The position numbers and the translations under genes are program-made. A stretch of DNA of 39,571 nucleotides from contig DATKST010000137.1 of NCBI GenBank assembly GCA_035531475.1, positions 1 to 39,571 on the forward strand, written 5' to 3'. Origin of the DNA: CALCEB01 sp035531475 (GTDB taxonomy: Bacteria; Acidobacteriota; Terriglobia; UBA7540). The notes beneath the pieces were generated by a model, which ran no database searches, was not told the origin of the DNA, and was given only the letters and a program-made list of their open reading frames with translations. Shown here in pieces: positions 22,895-31,890 of the stretch (positions within the stretch are counted from its first letter, which is position 1; every line of letters begins with the position of its first letter).

Positions 22895-23263
22895 TTGAGA
22901 CTGTGGCCTTTTGGTGTGTACTTCATCCTGGTGATGGGCCTGGTGGGGGCGATGCTGTCGCTCTCCTATGTGCTCGGACAGCGGCACAACGAGCGGGCGA
23001 CGGGCGTACCCTATGAGGGCGGCATTGTGTCGGAAGGTTCGGCGCACGTCCGCTTCTCCATGAAGTTCTACCTGATTGCGGTATTTTTTGTTATCTTTGA
23101 TCTTGAATCTGTTTTTATATTTTCCTGGGCCATTGCCGGCCGCGAGCTGGGTTGGACGGGATATTTCGAAGTCCTCATTTTTATCACTATTCTTGTGGCC
23201 TCGCTGGCTTACCTCTGGCGCCTGGGAGCGTTGGATTGGAACGCCAAGCGGCGCCAGCCTTAG
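22895..23263 (+). CDS. nuoA: NADH-quinone oxidoreductase subunit A
   Basis: A small membrane subunit of complex I at the junction between the peripheral and membrane arms. The 122 residues include three hydrophobic helices. The conserved loop GVPYEGGI precedes the second helix, which contains FFVIFDLESVFIFSW. A start at the TTG at 22895 is supported by GGAG at 22884-22887 with 7 bases of spacing, and no ATG fits the frame upstream of the first helix. It opens a 13-gene operon in which all genes point the same way. Confidence 0.93.
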   Translation: MRLWPFGVYFILVMGLVGAMLSLSYVLGQRHNERATGVPYEGGIVSEGSAHVRFSMKFYLIAVFFVIFDLESVFIFSWAIAGRELGWTGYFEVLIFITILVASLAYLWRLGALDWNAKRRQP

Positions 23264-23281
23264 AAAGAACCAGGTTTCCAT

Positions 23282-23932
23282 ATGCAATGGACCATGAGTA
23301 AGGTCGACACCGCATCCTTGCGCGTGCTCGACCGGTGGGGAAACACTGCGCAGGATGAAGAGGCGGCCAAGCAGAACATCCTCTTCGCGCGCTTGCAGGA
23401 TTTGATCGCTTGGGGCAGAAAGAACTCCATCTGGCCGTTCGCTTTTGGCCTCTCCTGCTGCTTTGTGGAGATGGCCACCAGCCTGACCAGCAAGTACGAT
23501 ATTGCCCGCTTTGGCGCGGAAGTGATCCGGGGAACGCCGCGCGAGGCGGACCTGATGGTGATTGCCGGGACGCCCTTTATCAAGATGGCGCCCGTCATCC
23601 TGCGGCTGCACGAACAGATGATGGAGCCGCGCTGGGTGATCTCCATGGGATCCTGCTCCAATTCCGGCGGCATGTACGACATTTACAGTGTGGTTCAAGG
23701 CGTGGACAAGATTCTGCCGGTGGATGTTTACGTTCCCGGCTGCCCGCCGAGGCCCGACGCTTTTGAGGAAGGCCTGGTTTTGCTTTCCAAAGCCATCGGG
23801 ACGGAGCGCCGCCCCTTGAGTTGGGTGGTGGGTCCACAGGGTACGGAGAAGCTGAGCAAGCCTTCCCTGCGGGATTTGAAGAAACCTTTTCGGGAAAAAG
23901 CTACAGTCCTACGTCCGCCCGACGAAGTCTAG
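23282..23932 (+). CDS. nuoB: NADH-quinone oxidoreductase subunit B
   Basis: A peripheral-arm subunit that carries cluster N2, the last iron-sulfur centre before quinone. The four cysteine ligands are visible: the adjacent pair in LSCCFVEM, one in GSCSNSGG and one in VPGCPPRP. The product has 216 residues, slightly longer than many because of a polar C-terminal tail after VLLSKAI. An AGG about 8 bases before the ATG at 23282 supports the start; ATG 23294 is an alternative. It follows nuoA by 18 bases. It is separated from nuoCD by 171 bases that hold a palindromic repeat. Confidence 0.96.
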   Translation: MQWTMSKVDTASLRVLDRWGNTAQDEEAAKQNILFARLQDLIAWGRKNSIWPFAFGLSCCFVEMATSLTSKYDIARFGAEVIRGTPREADLMVIAGTPFIKMAPVILRLHEQMMEPRWVISMGSCSNSGGMYDIYSVVQGVDKILPVDVYVPGCPPRPDAFEEGLVLLSKAIGTERRPLSWVVGPQGTEKLSKPSLRDLKKPFREKATVLRPPDEV

Positions 23933-23977
23933 TTGTTTGATTTGGTCATGATCCTAACAAACGTGACAAGTTTTCGG

Positions 23978-24049
23978 GCCCCTCACCCCCAGCCCCTCTC
24001 CCCCGAACGGGGGAGAGGGGGGCTCGCGTAGCGAGACGGGTGAGGGGGC
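23978..24049. repeat. CCCTCACCC-type palindromic repeat, copy 5, inside the nuo operon
   Basis: The ends GCCCCTCACCC and GGGTGAGGGGGC pair, and the core CCCCTCTCCCCC (23993-24004) and GGGGGAGAGGGG (24009-24020) form a 12-bp stem with GAAC as the loop. A further small palindrome, CTCGC-GTA-GCGAG, lies in the right arm. The element lies wholly between nuoB and nuoCD. No T run follows, so termination is not expected, but the RNA stem could affect message processing. Confidence 0.9.
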
Positions 24050-24103
24050 AACGACTCACCGGTTTGAGGTTGAAGAACTTCGCTAGAATTTTTCGCTCGT
24101 TCT

Positions 24104-25900
24104 ATGGAAACTAGTACGGCACCAACAACAGACAAGTCCGGAGTTACTGTTTCTGCCCTGCCGGCGATTCTCGCCCAACTTCAGGAGAAGTTTGGCGTGG
24201 ATGCCGTCACGCCGCAGACCACTCGCGACGGGATCCCCACCTTCTGGACTCCTGCAAGCACATTGCGGGATATCCTGCGTCATTTGAAGGAGGGCATCGA
24301 CCGCCCCTACCGGGCGATCTATGACATTACCGCCATCGACGAGCGCGAGCGCGTCAACCGCCAGGGCCAGCCGCCAAGCGATTTCACGGTGGTCTACCAT
24401 CTGCTCTCCTATGACCGGAACGAATACATCCGCGTCAAGGTTCCTCTTCAAGGCAATCAACTGTCCGTCCCAACCATCACTCACCTGTGGCCGGCGGCGA
24501 ACTGGTACGAGCGGGAAGTGTGGGACATGTTTGGCATCAAGGTAGATGGGCATCCGCATCTGGAACGTATCCTGATGCCGAGGACCTGGGTGGGCCACCC
24601 GCTGCGCAAGGATCATCCGGCGCGCGCCACGGAAATGGGCCGGTTTACTTTACCCGATGACAAGCAGGACCGAGAGCAGGAAGCCTTGCGCTTTCGCCCC
24701 GAAGAATGGGGAATGAAGCGAAGCTCGGAAAACAGCGATTTCATCTTCCTGAATATCGGGCCGCAGCATCCGGGGACGCATGGCGTGCTACGCATCATTC
24801 TGCAGCTTGACGGCGAAGAGATAGTCGATTTGGTGCCGGAGATCGGTTTCCACCATCGCGGCGCGGAGAAGATGGCGGAGCGCCAGACCTGGCACACCTA
24901 TATTCCCTACACTGACCGCGTGGATTACCTGGGTGGGGTAATGAACAACCTCGCTTATCTGATGGCAGTTGAGAAGCTGGCGGGAATCGAGCCTCCGCCG
25001 CGCGCCAAGGTGATCCGCATCATGCTGGCGGAGCTTTTCCGCATCATCAGCCATCTGGTTTGGTATGGCACCTTCGCCCAGGACCTGGGGCAACTTTCAC
25101 CCGTCTTTTACATGTTCAACGACCGCGAGCGCGCCTTTGGCATTATCGAGGCGGTGTGCGGAGCGCGCATGCATCCGAATTGGTTCCGTATCGGCGGTGT
25201 TGCGCAGGACCTTCCCAAAGGCTGGGACAAGCTGATCCGCGACTTTATCGCCTACCTCCCGCCCCACCTGAAGGAATATGACAAGGAAGTCCTGGCGAAC
25301 CGCATCTTCAAGGCGCGCACCAAAGGCGTGGGCGCTTACACCCTGGACGAAGCCATCGAATGGGGCGTGACCGGCCCGAACCTGCGAGCCTGCGGATTCG
25401 AATGGGATTTCCGCAAGAAGCAGCCTTACGCCGGGTATGAGCAGTTCAAGTTTGATATCCCCACCGCCCAGCACGGGGATTGCTATGACCGCGCCGTGGT
25501 GCGGGTGGAGGAGATGCGGCAGAGCTTGCGCATCATTGAGCAGTGCGTGAACAACATGCCCGAGGGCCCTTACAAGGCGATGGGCACGCAGATTGCGGCG
25601 CCTCCGTTGAAAGAGCGGACCATGCACGACATTGAAACACTGATCGACCACTTCCTGGGCGTAAGCTGGGGGCCGGTGGTGCCGCCCGGCGAGGCGCTGG
25701 GGGCGATTGAAGCGACCAAGGGCAACAACGGCTACTATATTGTCAGCGACGGTGGAATCGGTTCCTACCGGACTCACATCCGGACTCCTTCCTTCAACCA
25801 CATGCAGACGCTGCCCATGCTGTGCCGAGGGCTGCTGGTGCCGGATTTGCTCGCCATCCTGGGCAGCATCGATTTCGTGCTGGCTGATATTGACCGATAA
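24104..25900 (+). CDS. nuoCD: NADH-quinone oxidoreductase subunits C and D, fused
   Basis: One 598-residue chain joins the 30-kDa and 49-kDa subunits of complex I, as in E. coli (about 600 residues). The NuoC part (about 15-180) ends with the signature WYEREVWDMFGI and the GHPLRKD motif. The NuoD part starts near residue 210 with FIFLNIGPQHPGTHGVLR and ends with RTPSFNHM...FVLADIDR. NuoD forms part of the quinone pocket with NuoB. No clear ribosome binding site precedes the ATG at 24104, although the first homologous residues follow shortly after. The lack may relate to the palindromic repeat inserted 55 bases upstream. Confidence 0.96.
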   Translation: METSTAPTTDKSGVTVSALPAILAQLQEKFGVDAVTPQTTRDGIPTFWTPASTLRDILRHLKEGIDRPYRAIYDITAIDERERVNRQGQPPSDFTVVYHLLSYDRNEYIRVKVPLQGNQLSVPTITHLWPAANWYEREVWDMFGIKVDGHPHLERILMPRTWVGHPLRKDHPARATEMGRFTLPDDKQDREQEALRFRPEEWGMKRSSENSDFIFLNIGPQHPGTHGVLRIILQLDGEEIVDLVPEIGFHHRGAEKMAERQTWHTYIPYTDRVDYLGGVMNNLAYLMAVEKLAGIEPPPRAKVIRIMLAELFRIISHLVWYGTFAQDLGQLSPVFYMFNDRERAFGIIEAVCGARMHPNWFRIGGVAQDLPKGWDKLIRDFIAYLPPHLKEYDKEVLANRIFKARTKGVGAYTLDEAIEWGVTGPNLRACGFEWDFRKKQPYAGYEQFKFDIPTAQHGDCYDRAVVRVEEMRQSLRIIEQCVNNMPEGPYKAMGTQIAAPPLKERTMHDIETLIDHFLGVSWGPVVPPGEALGAIEATKGNNGYYIVSDGGIGSYRTHIRTPSFNHMQTLPMLCRGLLVPDLLAILGSIDFVLADIDR

Positions 25901-25912
25901 GAGGATGTATCT

Positions 25913-26377
25913 ATGCTGACAGCGGAGGAACGCCAGGAGATTGAGGCCGAGCTGGCGCATTACCCGACTAAACAGTCTGTGTCTATCGACGCGATGCAGA
26001 TTATTCAAAGGCATCGCGGGTGGGTCTCGGATGAAAGCCTGAAGGACCTTGCAGAATTTCTCGGCATGTCCGCGGAAGACCTGGATGGGGTGGCAACTTT
26101 TTACAATCTGATTTTCCGCAGGCCGGTGGGACGGCACGTGATCATGGTGTGTGATAGCGTCAGTTGTTGGATCATGGGATATGAGCAGTTGCGCGAACAA
26201 CTGAGCAAGCGGCTGGGTATCAAGATGGGTGAGACCACGGCAGACGGGCGGTTTACGCTGCTGCCGATCGTATGCCTCGGAACGTGCGATCGCGCCCCGG
26301 CCATGATGGTGGATGGCGAACTGCACCGGGACCTGGATGCGCAGAAGCTGGATGGAATTCTCGAGAAGTACCAATAG
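25913..26377 (+). CDS. nuoE: NADH-quinone oxidoreductase subunit E
   Basis: The thioredoxin-fold 24-kDa subunit carries the [2Fe-2S] cluster N1a in the NADH-dehydrogenase module. The 154 residues contain the ligand pairs C-x4-C in VCDSVSCW and C-x3-C in VCLGTCDRAP. GVATFYNLIFRRPVG is the typical lead-in. GAGG with 8 bases of spacing supports the ATG at 25913. It follows nuoCD by 12 bases and precedes nuoF by 9. Confidence 0.96.
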   Translation: MLTAEERQEIEAELAHYPTKQSVSIDAMQIIQRHRGWVSDESLKDLAEFLGMSAEDLDGVATFYNLIFRRPVGRHVIMVCDSVSCWIMGYEQLREQLSKRLGIKMGETTADGRFTLLPIVCLGTCDRAPAMMVDGELHRDLDAQKLDGILEKYQ

Positions 26378-26386
26378 CAAGGGCGC

Positions 26387-27661
26387 ATGGAAAAACCGCT
26401 GACTCAAAAAATCCGGACGGACGGCGAAGTGGTGGACGTCGCAGCCTACGAGCAGGCTGGCGGCTACCAAGCGCTGCGCAAGGCTGTGAAGCTCGCACCC
26501 AAAGAGATTATGGAGACGGTGAAGCAATCCAACCTGCGCGGGCGGGGAGGTGCCGGCTTCCCGACCGGCATGAAATGGAGCTTCGTCCCTATGGGCGCGG
26601 ACGCGCCCCGTCCCAAGTACATCGTCTGCAACGGCGATGAAATGGAGCCGGGCACCTTCAAGGACCGCTTGCTGCTGGAAGGCGACCCGCACGAGTTGAT
26701 CGAGGGCATGATCCTTGCGGCATTCGCCATTGAAGCCGAGGTCGGCTACGTCTTCCTGCGCGGAGAATATAAGCTGGCCGGGGAGCGCGTGGGGCGCGCC
26801 ATTCAAGAAGCCCAACAGCGGGGTTATCTTGGAAAGAATATCTTGGGTTCGGAACGCAGCCTGGAGATGCACGTGCACATGAGCGCGGGCCGCTACATGT
26901 GCGGCGAGGAAACCGGACTGCTGAATGCGCTCGAAGGCAAGCGCGGGAATCCTCGAGCCAAACCACCGTTTCCGCAAGTGTCGGGCCTGTGGGGAAAGCC
27001 CACCATCGTGCAGAATGTGGAGACGCTGTGCAACCTTCCGCACATCGTCCAAAACGGGCCGGAATGGTTCAAGGGCCTGAGCAAGACGGCGGATGGCGGC
27101 ACAAAAATCTATGGGGCGAGCGGCAAAGTGAAGCGTCCGGGTTTGTGGGAGCTGCCACTGGGTACGACCGTCCGCGAAATCCTGGAAGAACACGCGGGCG
27201 GCATGAAGGATGGAGTGAAATTCCGCGGGCTACTTCCCGGGGGTGCTTCGACCGATTTCCTGGTGGCGGAACACCTGGACGTGAAGATGGATTTTGCCGA
27301 GGTGCAGAAGGCCGGCAGCCGCATGGGCACCGGAACCATGATTGTTCTGGACGATCAGACGTGTCCGGTGGGGATGGTGTGGAACCTGGAGCGTTTTTTT
27401 GCTCAGGAATCCTGCGGCTGGTGCACGCCTTGCTGGAGCGGACTGAACTGGGCGGCGAGAATGCTGGAAGCTCTGGAGGAGGGCCGCGGCGATCCCGGCC
27501 ACCTGGACAAGCTGGCTTATATCACCCGCTTCGTGGCTCCGGGCAACACCTATTGCGCGCTGGCGCCGGGCGCGGCTGAGCCTTTGCAGAGCGGACTGAA
27601 ATATTTCCGTGAGGATTTTGAGCGGCACATCACGGAGAAACGTTGTCCCTGGAGACATTGA
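26387..27661 (+). CDS. nuoF: NADH-quinone oxidoreductase subunit F (NADH-binding)
   Basis: The 51-kDa subunit is where NADH hands its electrons to FMN and then to cluster N3. The 424 residues show the FMN/NADH motifs RGRGGAGFPTGMKW and SAGRYMCGEETGLL. The [4Fe-4S] ligands are C-x2-C-x2-C in SCGWCTPC and a distant Cys in NTYCAL. The family length is about 420-450. Its TGA shares one base with the ATG of nuoG, giving tight coupling. Confidence 0.97.
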   Translation: MEKPLTQKIRTDGEVVDVAAYEQAGGYQALRKAVKLAPKEIMETVKQSNLRGRGGAGFPTGMKWSFVPMGADAPRPKYIVCNGDEMEPGTFKDRLLLEGDPHELIEGMILAAFAIEAEVGYVFLRGEYKLAGERVGRAIQEAQQRGYLGKNILGSERSLEMHVHMSAGRYMCGEETGLLNALEGKRGNPRAKPPFPQVSGLWGKPTIVQNVETLCNLPHIVQNGPEWFKGLSKTADGGTKIYGASGKVKRPGLWELPLGTTVREILEEHAGGMKDGVKFRGLLPGGASTDFLVAEHLDVKMDFAEVQKAGSRMGTGTMIVLDDQTCPVGMVWNLERFFAQESCGWCTPCWSGLNWAARMLEALEEGRGDPGHLDKLAYITRFVAPGNTYCALAPGAAEPLQSGLKYFREDFERHITEKRCPWRH

Positions 27662-30357
27662 TGGCGACGATTTACGTGGACAACAAACCGTACGAGGTCA
27701 AGCCCGGCCAGAGCTTGCTGAGCGCCTGCCTGGGATTGGGGCTGAACCTGCCGTACTTCTGCTGGCATCCGGCACTGGGATCGGTGGGAGCCTGCCGCCA
27801 GTGCGCCATCAAGCAGTTCAAGGATGAGAACGACACGCGGGGCCGCCTGGTGATGGCGTGCATGACCCCGGTGGCCGAAAAAGTTCGCATTTCGATCGAA
27901 GATAAGGAAGCGGTGGATTTTCGTGCTGGAGTCATCGAAGGGCTCATGCAGAGCCATCCCCACGATTGCCCGGTGTGCGATGAAGGCGGGGAGTGCCACT
28001 TGCAGGATATGACGGTGATGACCGGCCATATCTACCGGCAGTACGAATACACCAAGCGCACTTTCCACAATCAGTATCTGGGCCCCTTCGTGAACCACGA
28101 GATGAACCGGTGCATCCAGTGTTACCGCTGCGTGCGCTACTACCGCGAATATGCCGGCGAATCCGATCTGAATTCATTCCTGATGCGCAACCAGGTGTTC
28201 TTTGGACGCAGCCAGGACGGGGTGCTGCAGAGCGAATTTGCGGGCAACTTGGTGGAAATCTGCCCAACCGGCGTCTTTACGGACAAAACTCTGAAGCAGC
28301 ACTACACGCGGAAGTGGGACCTGCAGATGGCGCCTTCCATCTGCGTGCATTGTGGCCTGGGATGCAATACGACGGCGGGCGAACGCTACGGCACCGTGCG
28401 GCGCATCGTGAACCGCTACAACGGCGACGTGAACGGATATTTTCTCTGCGACCGTGGCCGCTTCGGGTATGAGTTCGTGAACCGCAAGGAGCGCATCCGC
28501 CAGCCGCTTCAGCGCAAAAACGGGAGCCTGGAAGCGATCTCTGCGGAACAGGCGCAGGAGCATCTGAAATCTCTTGTGGCGACGGGAAACAAAGTGATCG
28601 GGATTGGATCGCCGCGGGCATCGCTCGAAGCCAATTTCGCCCTGCGCACGGCGGTGGGCGCGGTTCGGTTCTTCTCCGGCGTCTCGGAGGCGGACGCACG
28701 CCTGGCCAGCCTCATCCTCGATGTCTTGAGGAAGGGACCGGCGCGCACGCCCTCGCTCACGGACATGGAGATGGCCGATGCGGTGCTCGTGCTGGGCGAG
28801 GACGTCATGAACGTCGCGCCGCGCGCGGCGCTGGCCCTGCGCCAGAGCACCCGCCAGGCGCCGATGGAGATTGCGCGCAAGAAAGGCATTGCGGACTGGC
28901 AGGATGACGCGGTGCGCGAAGCCGTCCAAGAAGAAAAAGGGCCGCTTTACATTGCCACGCCCAACGCCACGCGGCTGGACGGAATCGCCAAGGAAACCTT
29001 CCGAGCCGCGCCCGACGACATCGCGAGGCTGGGCTTCGCGGTGGCCAATGCGATTGATCCCGCCGCGCCGGCGCCGCCCGGCTTGCCGTCTGCGGTAGCG
29101 GACCTGGCGGCTCGTATTGCGCAAACGTTGAAAGGGGCACAACGGCCGCTGGTGGTTTGCGGAGCGGGATGCCGTAGCGAGGCTGTGATCCAAGCGGCTG
29201 CCAATGTGGCCGCGGCGCTTGCCAAATCGAATCAAGGGGTGGCGCTCTCCTTTGCGGCTCCTGAGTGCAACACGATGGGTCTTGCGATGATGGGTGGAGC
29301 GCCACTGGAAGCGGCATTCCAGGCAGTCCGCGATGGGAATGCCGACACGGTCATCGTGCTCGAAAACGACCTTTACCGCCGGGCAGACTCGAAGCCCGTC
29401 GATGAATTCCTGAAGGGCGCAAAGCACGTGGTGGCGCTGGACTACCTGCCGAATTCGACCACGGGGCAGGCGGAGTTGATCCTCCCGGCCGGGTCGTTTG
29501 CCGAAGCGGACGGCACTTTCGTGAATAGCGAAGGCCGGGCACAGCGTTTCTTCCAGGTGTTTTTGCCTCAAGATCCAATCCTTGAAAGCTGGCGTTGGCT
29601 TCGAGCGGCGGGCCAAGGCGACAGCGCCGCCTGGAAAAATCTGGACAACGTGCTGGACGCTATGGCGCAATCGTTACCTGCCTTCAAGCGGGTTCCCGAA
29701 GCCGCTCCTGAATCCGGCTTCCGGATATCGGGAGCCAAAGTGCCGCGCGAGCCGCATCGCTACAGTGGCCGCACTGCCATGCTGGCTAACATCAGCGTCA
29801 GTGAGCCGAAGCCGCCGGAGGATCAGGACTCACCTCTTTCCTTCACCATGGAAGGGAATCCCAACGAGCCTCCCAGCGCGCTCATTCCGTTTTTCTGGGC
29901 GCCGGGATGGAATTCGATTCAGTCCACGAATAAATTTCAAAGTGAGATTGCCGGCCCCTTAAAGGGAGGAAATCCTGGCGTGCGCCTGATCGAGCCGGCC
30001 GCCGGAAGCGCGCCTTCATATTTTACTGCGGCGCCGGAAGGATTCCATGCGAAGCATGGCGAGTGGCTCACTGTCCCCCTCTATCACATATTCGGCTCGG
30101 AGGAGCTGAGCAATTGGGCGCCGGCGGTTCGCGAGCTGGCTCCGGGACCCTACGCCGCATTGAGCCCGGAGGAAGCCGCGGCTCTCGGAGTGATCGAAGG
30201 GCAGATAATTCAGATCGCCGCAAATGGATCGCAATTTCAATTGCCTTTGAAGGTTGCCAAGGAACTTCCGAAGGGAGTTGTGGGTTTGCCGGTGGGCTTG
30301 CCGGATTTCAGGGGGCCGTTGATGCCGGCTTGGGTTAGCATCTCTCGAGCGATATGA
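27661..30357 (+). CDS. nuoG: NADH-quinone oxidoreductase subunit G
   Basis: The large iron-sulfur subunit. From the ATG at 27661 (GGAG 6 bases upstream) the 898 residues give ligands for four clusters. N1b uses Cys34, 45, 48 and 67. N5 uses His99, Cys103, 106 and 112. N4 (N6-type naming varies) uses Cys151, 154, 157 and 201. An extra [4Fe-4S] site uses Cys228, 231, 235 and 263, spaced C-x2-C-x3-C-x27-C as for N7. The rest is a molybdopterin-oxidoreductase-like domain, apparently without cofactor use, as in other NuoG proteins. An upstream TTG at 27643 is possible but poorly placed. The gene ends in a 4-bp overlap with nuoH. Confidence 0.95.
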   Translation: MATIYVDNKPYEVKPGQSLLSACLGLGLNLPYFCWHPALGSVGACRQCAIKQFKDENDTRGRLVMACMTPVAEKVRISIEDKEAVDFRAGVIEGLMQSHPHDCPVCDEGGECHLQDMTVMTGHIYRQYEYTKRTFHNQYLGPFVNHEMNRCIQCYRCVRYYREYAGESDLNSFLMRNQVFFGRSQDGVLQSEFAGNLVEICPTGVFTDKTLKQHYTRKWDLQMAPSICVHCGLGCNTTAGERYGTVRRIVNRYNGDVNGYFLCDRGRFGYEFVNRKERIRQPLQRKNGSLEAISAEQAQEHLKSLVATGNKVIGIGSPRASLEANFALRTAVGAVRFFSGVSEADARLASLILDVLRKGPARTPSLTDMEMADAVLVLGEDVMNVAPRAALALRQSTRQAPMEIARKKGIADWQDDAVREAVQEEKGPLYIATPNATRLDGIAKETFRAAPDDIARLGFAVANAIDPAAPAPPGLPSAVADLAARIAQTLKGAQRPLVVCGAGCRSEAVIQAAANVAAALAKSNQGVALSFAAPECNTMGLAMMGGAPLEAAFQAVRDGNADTVIVLENDLYRRADSKPVDEFLKGAKHVVALDYLPNSTTGQAELILPAGSFAEADGTFVNSEGRAQRFFQVFLPQDPILESWRWLRAAGQGDSAAWKNLDNVLDAMAQSLPAFKRVPEAAPESGFRISGAKVPREPHRYSGRTAMLANISVSEPKPPEDQDSPLSFTMEGNPNEPPSALIPFFWAPGWNSIQSTNKFQSEIAGPLKGGNPGVRLIEPAAGSAPSYFTAAPEGFHAKHGEWLTVPLYHIFGSEELSNWAPAVRELAPGPYAALSPEEAAALGVIEGQIIQIAANGSQFQLPLKVAKELPKGVVGLPVGLPDFRGPLMPAWVSISRAI

Positions 30358-31319
30358 ACCATCTTCAAGACGTCATCATGCCGGTTGTCGTAATCTTGGG
30401 GATTCTTTTTGTGTCCCTCACGATCGCAGCGAACCTGATTTGGGTGGAGCGCAGGCTTCTGGCCGTCTGGCAGGATCGTTACGGGCCGAACCGCGTTGGG
30501 CCGTTCGGGCTGCTTCAAGTCATTGCCGACACCATCAAACTGCTTTGGAAAGAAGATTGGATTCCGCCGTTTGCAGACAAGGGAGTCTTCGTCATCGCCC
30601 CAGCCATTGTCATGGTGACGGTCCTCATGTCGTACGTGGTCCTGCCGGTGACGCAGAAGATCATTATTGTGGACCTGAATGTTGGCCTGCTTTTTGTATT
30701 GGCGATGTCTTCCATGGGGGTTTACAGTGTGGTGCTCGGCGGATGGGCTTCGGACAACAAGTATTCATTGCTGGGGGGTCTGCGGGCATCGGCCCAAATG
30801 ATTAGCTACGAAGTGTTCATGGGCCTTTCGCTGATGGGCATCGTGTTGCTGACCGGCTCATTTAGCCTGAAGGATATTGTGCTGGCCCAACGCCACGTGT
30901 GGTTCGTCGTCCCGCAGTTCCTGGGCTTCGTGCTCTTCCTGATTGCGGGCATCGCCGAGACGCGGCGTCTGCCTTTCGATCTGCCGGAGGCCGAAAGCGA
31001 ACTGGTGGCTGGATTCCACTCGGAATATTCGGGCATGAAGTTTGGCATGTTCTTCGTCGGTGAGTATCTGGGTGTCACCCTGATTTCCGCCTTGATCTCG
31101 GTGCTGTTCTTCGGAGGCTGGCTCGGTCCAGTGCTGCCACCCATCGCCTGGTTTCTGATCAAGACATTCTTTTTCATTGGTTTCTTTGTTCTGCTCCGTG
31201 CGGCCATGCCCCGGCCCCGTTTCGATCAGCTCATGTCCTGGGGATGGAAGATCATGTTGCCGTTGTCGCTGGCCAACCTGCTGGTGACGGGCGCCATCGT
31301 TCTGGCGATTCAGAAGTAA
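30354..31319 (+). CDS. nuoH: NADH-quinone oxidoreductase subunit H
   Basis: The membrane subunit that closes the quinone chamber against NuoB and NuoD. The 321 residues have about eight helices. WVERRLLAVWQDRYGPNRVG follows the first helix, and the acidic loop AETRRLPFDLPEAESELVAG is the family signature involved in coupling quinone reduction to proton transfer. The length is normal. The start overlaps the nuoG stop by 4 bp (ATGA). Confidence 0.97.
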   Translation: MNHLQDVIMPVVVILGILFVSLTIAANLIWVERRLLAVWQDRYGPNRVGPFGLLQVIADTIKLLWKEDWIPPFADKGVFVIAPAIVMVTVLMSYVVLPVTQKIIIVDLNVGLLFVLAMSSMGVYSVVLGGWASDNKYSLLGGLRASAQMISYEVFMGLSLMGIVLLTGSFSLKDIVLAQRHVWFVVPQFLGFVLFLIAGIAETRRLPFDLPEAESELVAGFHSEYSGMKFGMFFVGEYLGVTLISALISVLFFGGWLGPVLPPIAWFLIKTFFFIGFFVLLRAAMPRPRFDQLMSWGWKIMLPLSLANLLVTGAIVLAIQK

Positions 31320-31363
31320 GAGTCCGCCGCAGTTTTCGATAGCGGCGGCGGGGAGTTTAGATT

Positions 31364-31879
31364 GTGCTGAGCTTGTTGAGAACTTTCTGGGAAATCCTTC
31401 AGCATACGTTCCGGCCCCGGGTCACGGTGCAGTACCCGGACGAAAAGCCGTACCTGGCTCCACGTTGGCGGGGGCGGATCATCCTCTCGCGGGACCCTGA
31501 CGGCGGGGAGCGCTGCGTGGCCTGCTACCTTTGCGCGGTGGCTTGTCCCGTCGATTGCATCGCTTTGCAGGCCACGGAGGATAAGAACGGACGGCGTTAT
31601 CCGGAGTTTTTCCGGATCAATTTCTCCCGCTGCATTTTCTGCGGCTTCTGTGAAGAAGCTTGCCCGACTTATGCCATCCAATTGACGCCGGATTTTGAAA
31701 TGTCCGAGTACAACCGCCAGAATCTGGTCTACGAAAAGGAGCAATTGCTGATCGACGGTCCGGGTAAATACCCGGGGTATAATTTCTGGCGCGTTGCCGG
31801 CGTGCAAATTGGCGGGAAGGGCAAGGGTGAGTCCGAACGCGAGGATCCGCCCACGGACGTGCATAGCAATCTGCCTTAA
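31364..31879 (+). CDS. nuoI: NADH-quinone oxidoreductase subunit I
   Basis: An 8Fe ferredoxin-like subunit that holds clusters N6a and N6b on the path to N2. Two C-x2-C-x2-C-x3-C-P motifs are plain: CVACYLCAVACP and CIFCGFCEEACP. The 171 residues end in a charged tail. The start is a GTG at 31364, supported by GGGAG 8 bases upstream. The 44 bases after nuoH contain CCGCCG and CGGCGG runs that could form a small hairpin. Confidence 0.95.
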   Translation: MLSLLRTFWEILQHTFRPRVTVQYPDEKPYLAPRWRGRIILSRDPDGGERCVACYLCAVACPVDCIALQATEDKNGRRYPEFFRINFSRCIFCGFCEEACPTYAIQLTPDFEMSEYNRQNLVYEKEQLLIDGPGKYPGYNFWRVAGVQIGGKGKGESEREDPPTDVHSNLP

Positions 31880-31890
31880 TTCAAACTGAT

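Noticed and set aside
297..24049. The repeated palindromes as a CRISPR array
   Set aside because: Copies are several kilobases apart and differ in the middle, with no regular spacers and no cas genes.
25097..27193. A 698-codon open frame on the minus strand
   Set aside because: It lies wholly antisense to nuoCD, nuoE and nuoF, whose motifs are unmistakable. Its product is His/Gln/Arg-rich, with no known motif, as expected for a shadow frame in GC-rich DNA.
28174..29670. A 498-codon minus-strand open frame
   Set aside because: It is antisense to nuoG, with Arg/His-rich low-complexity translation and no ribosome binding site.
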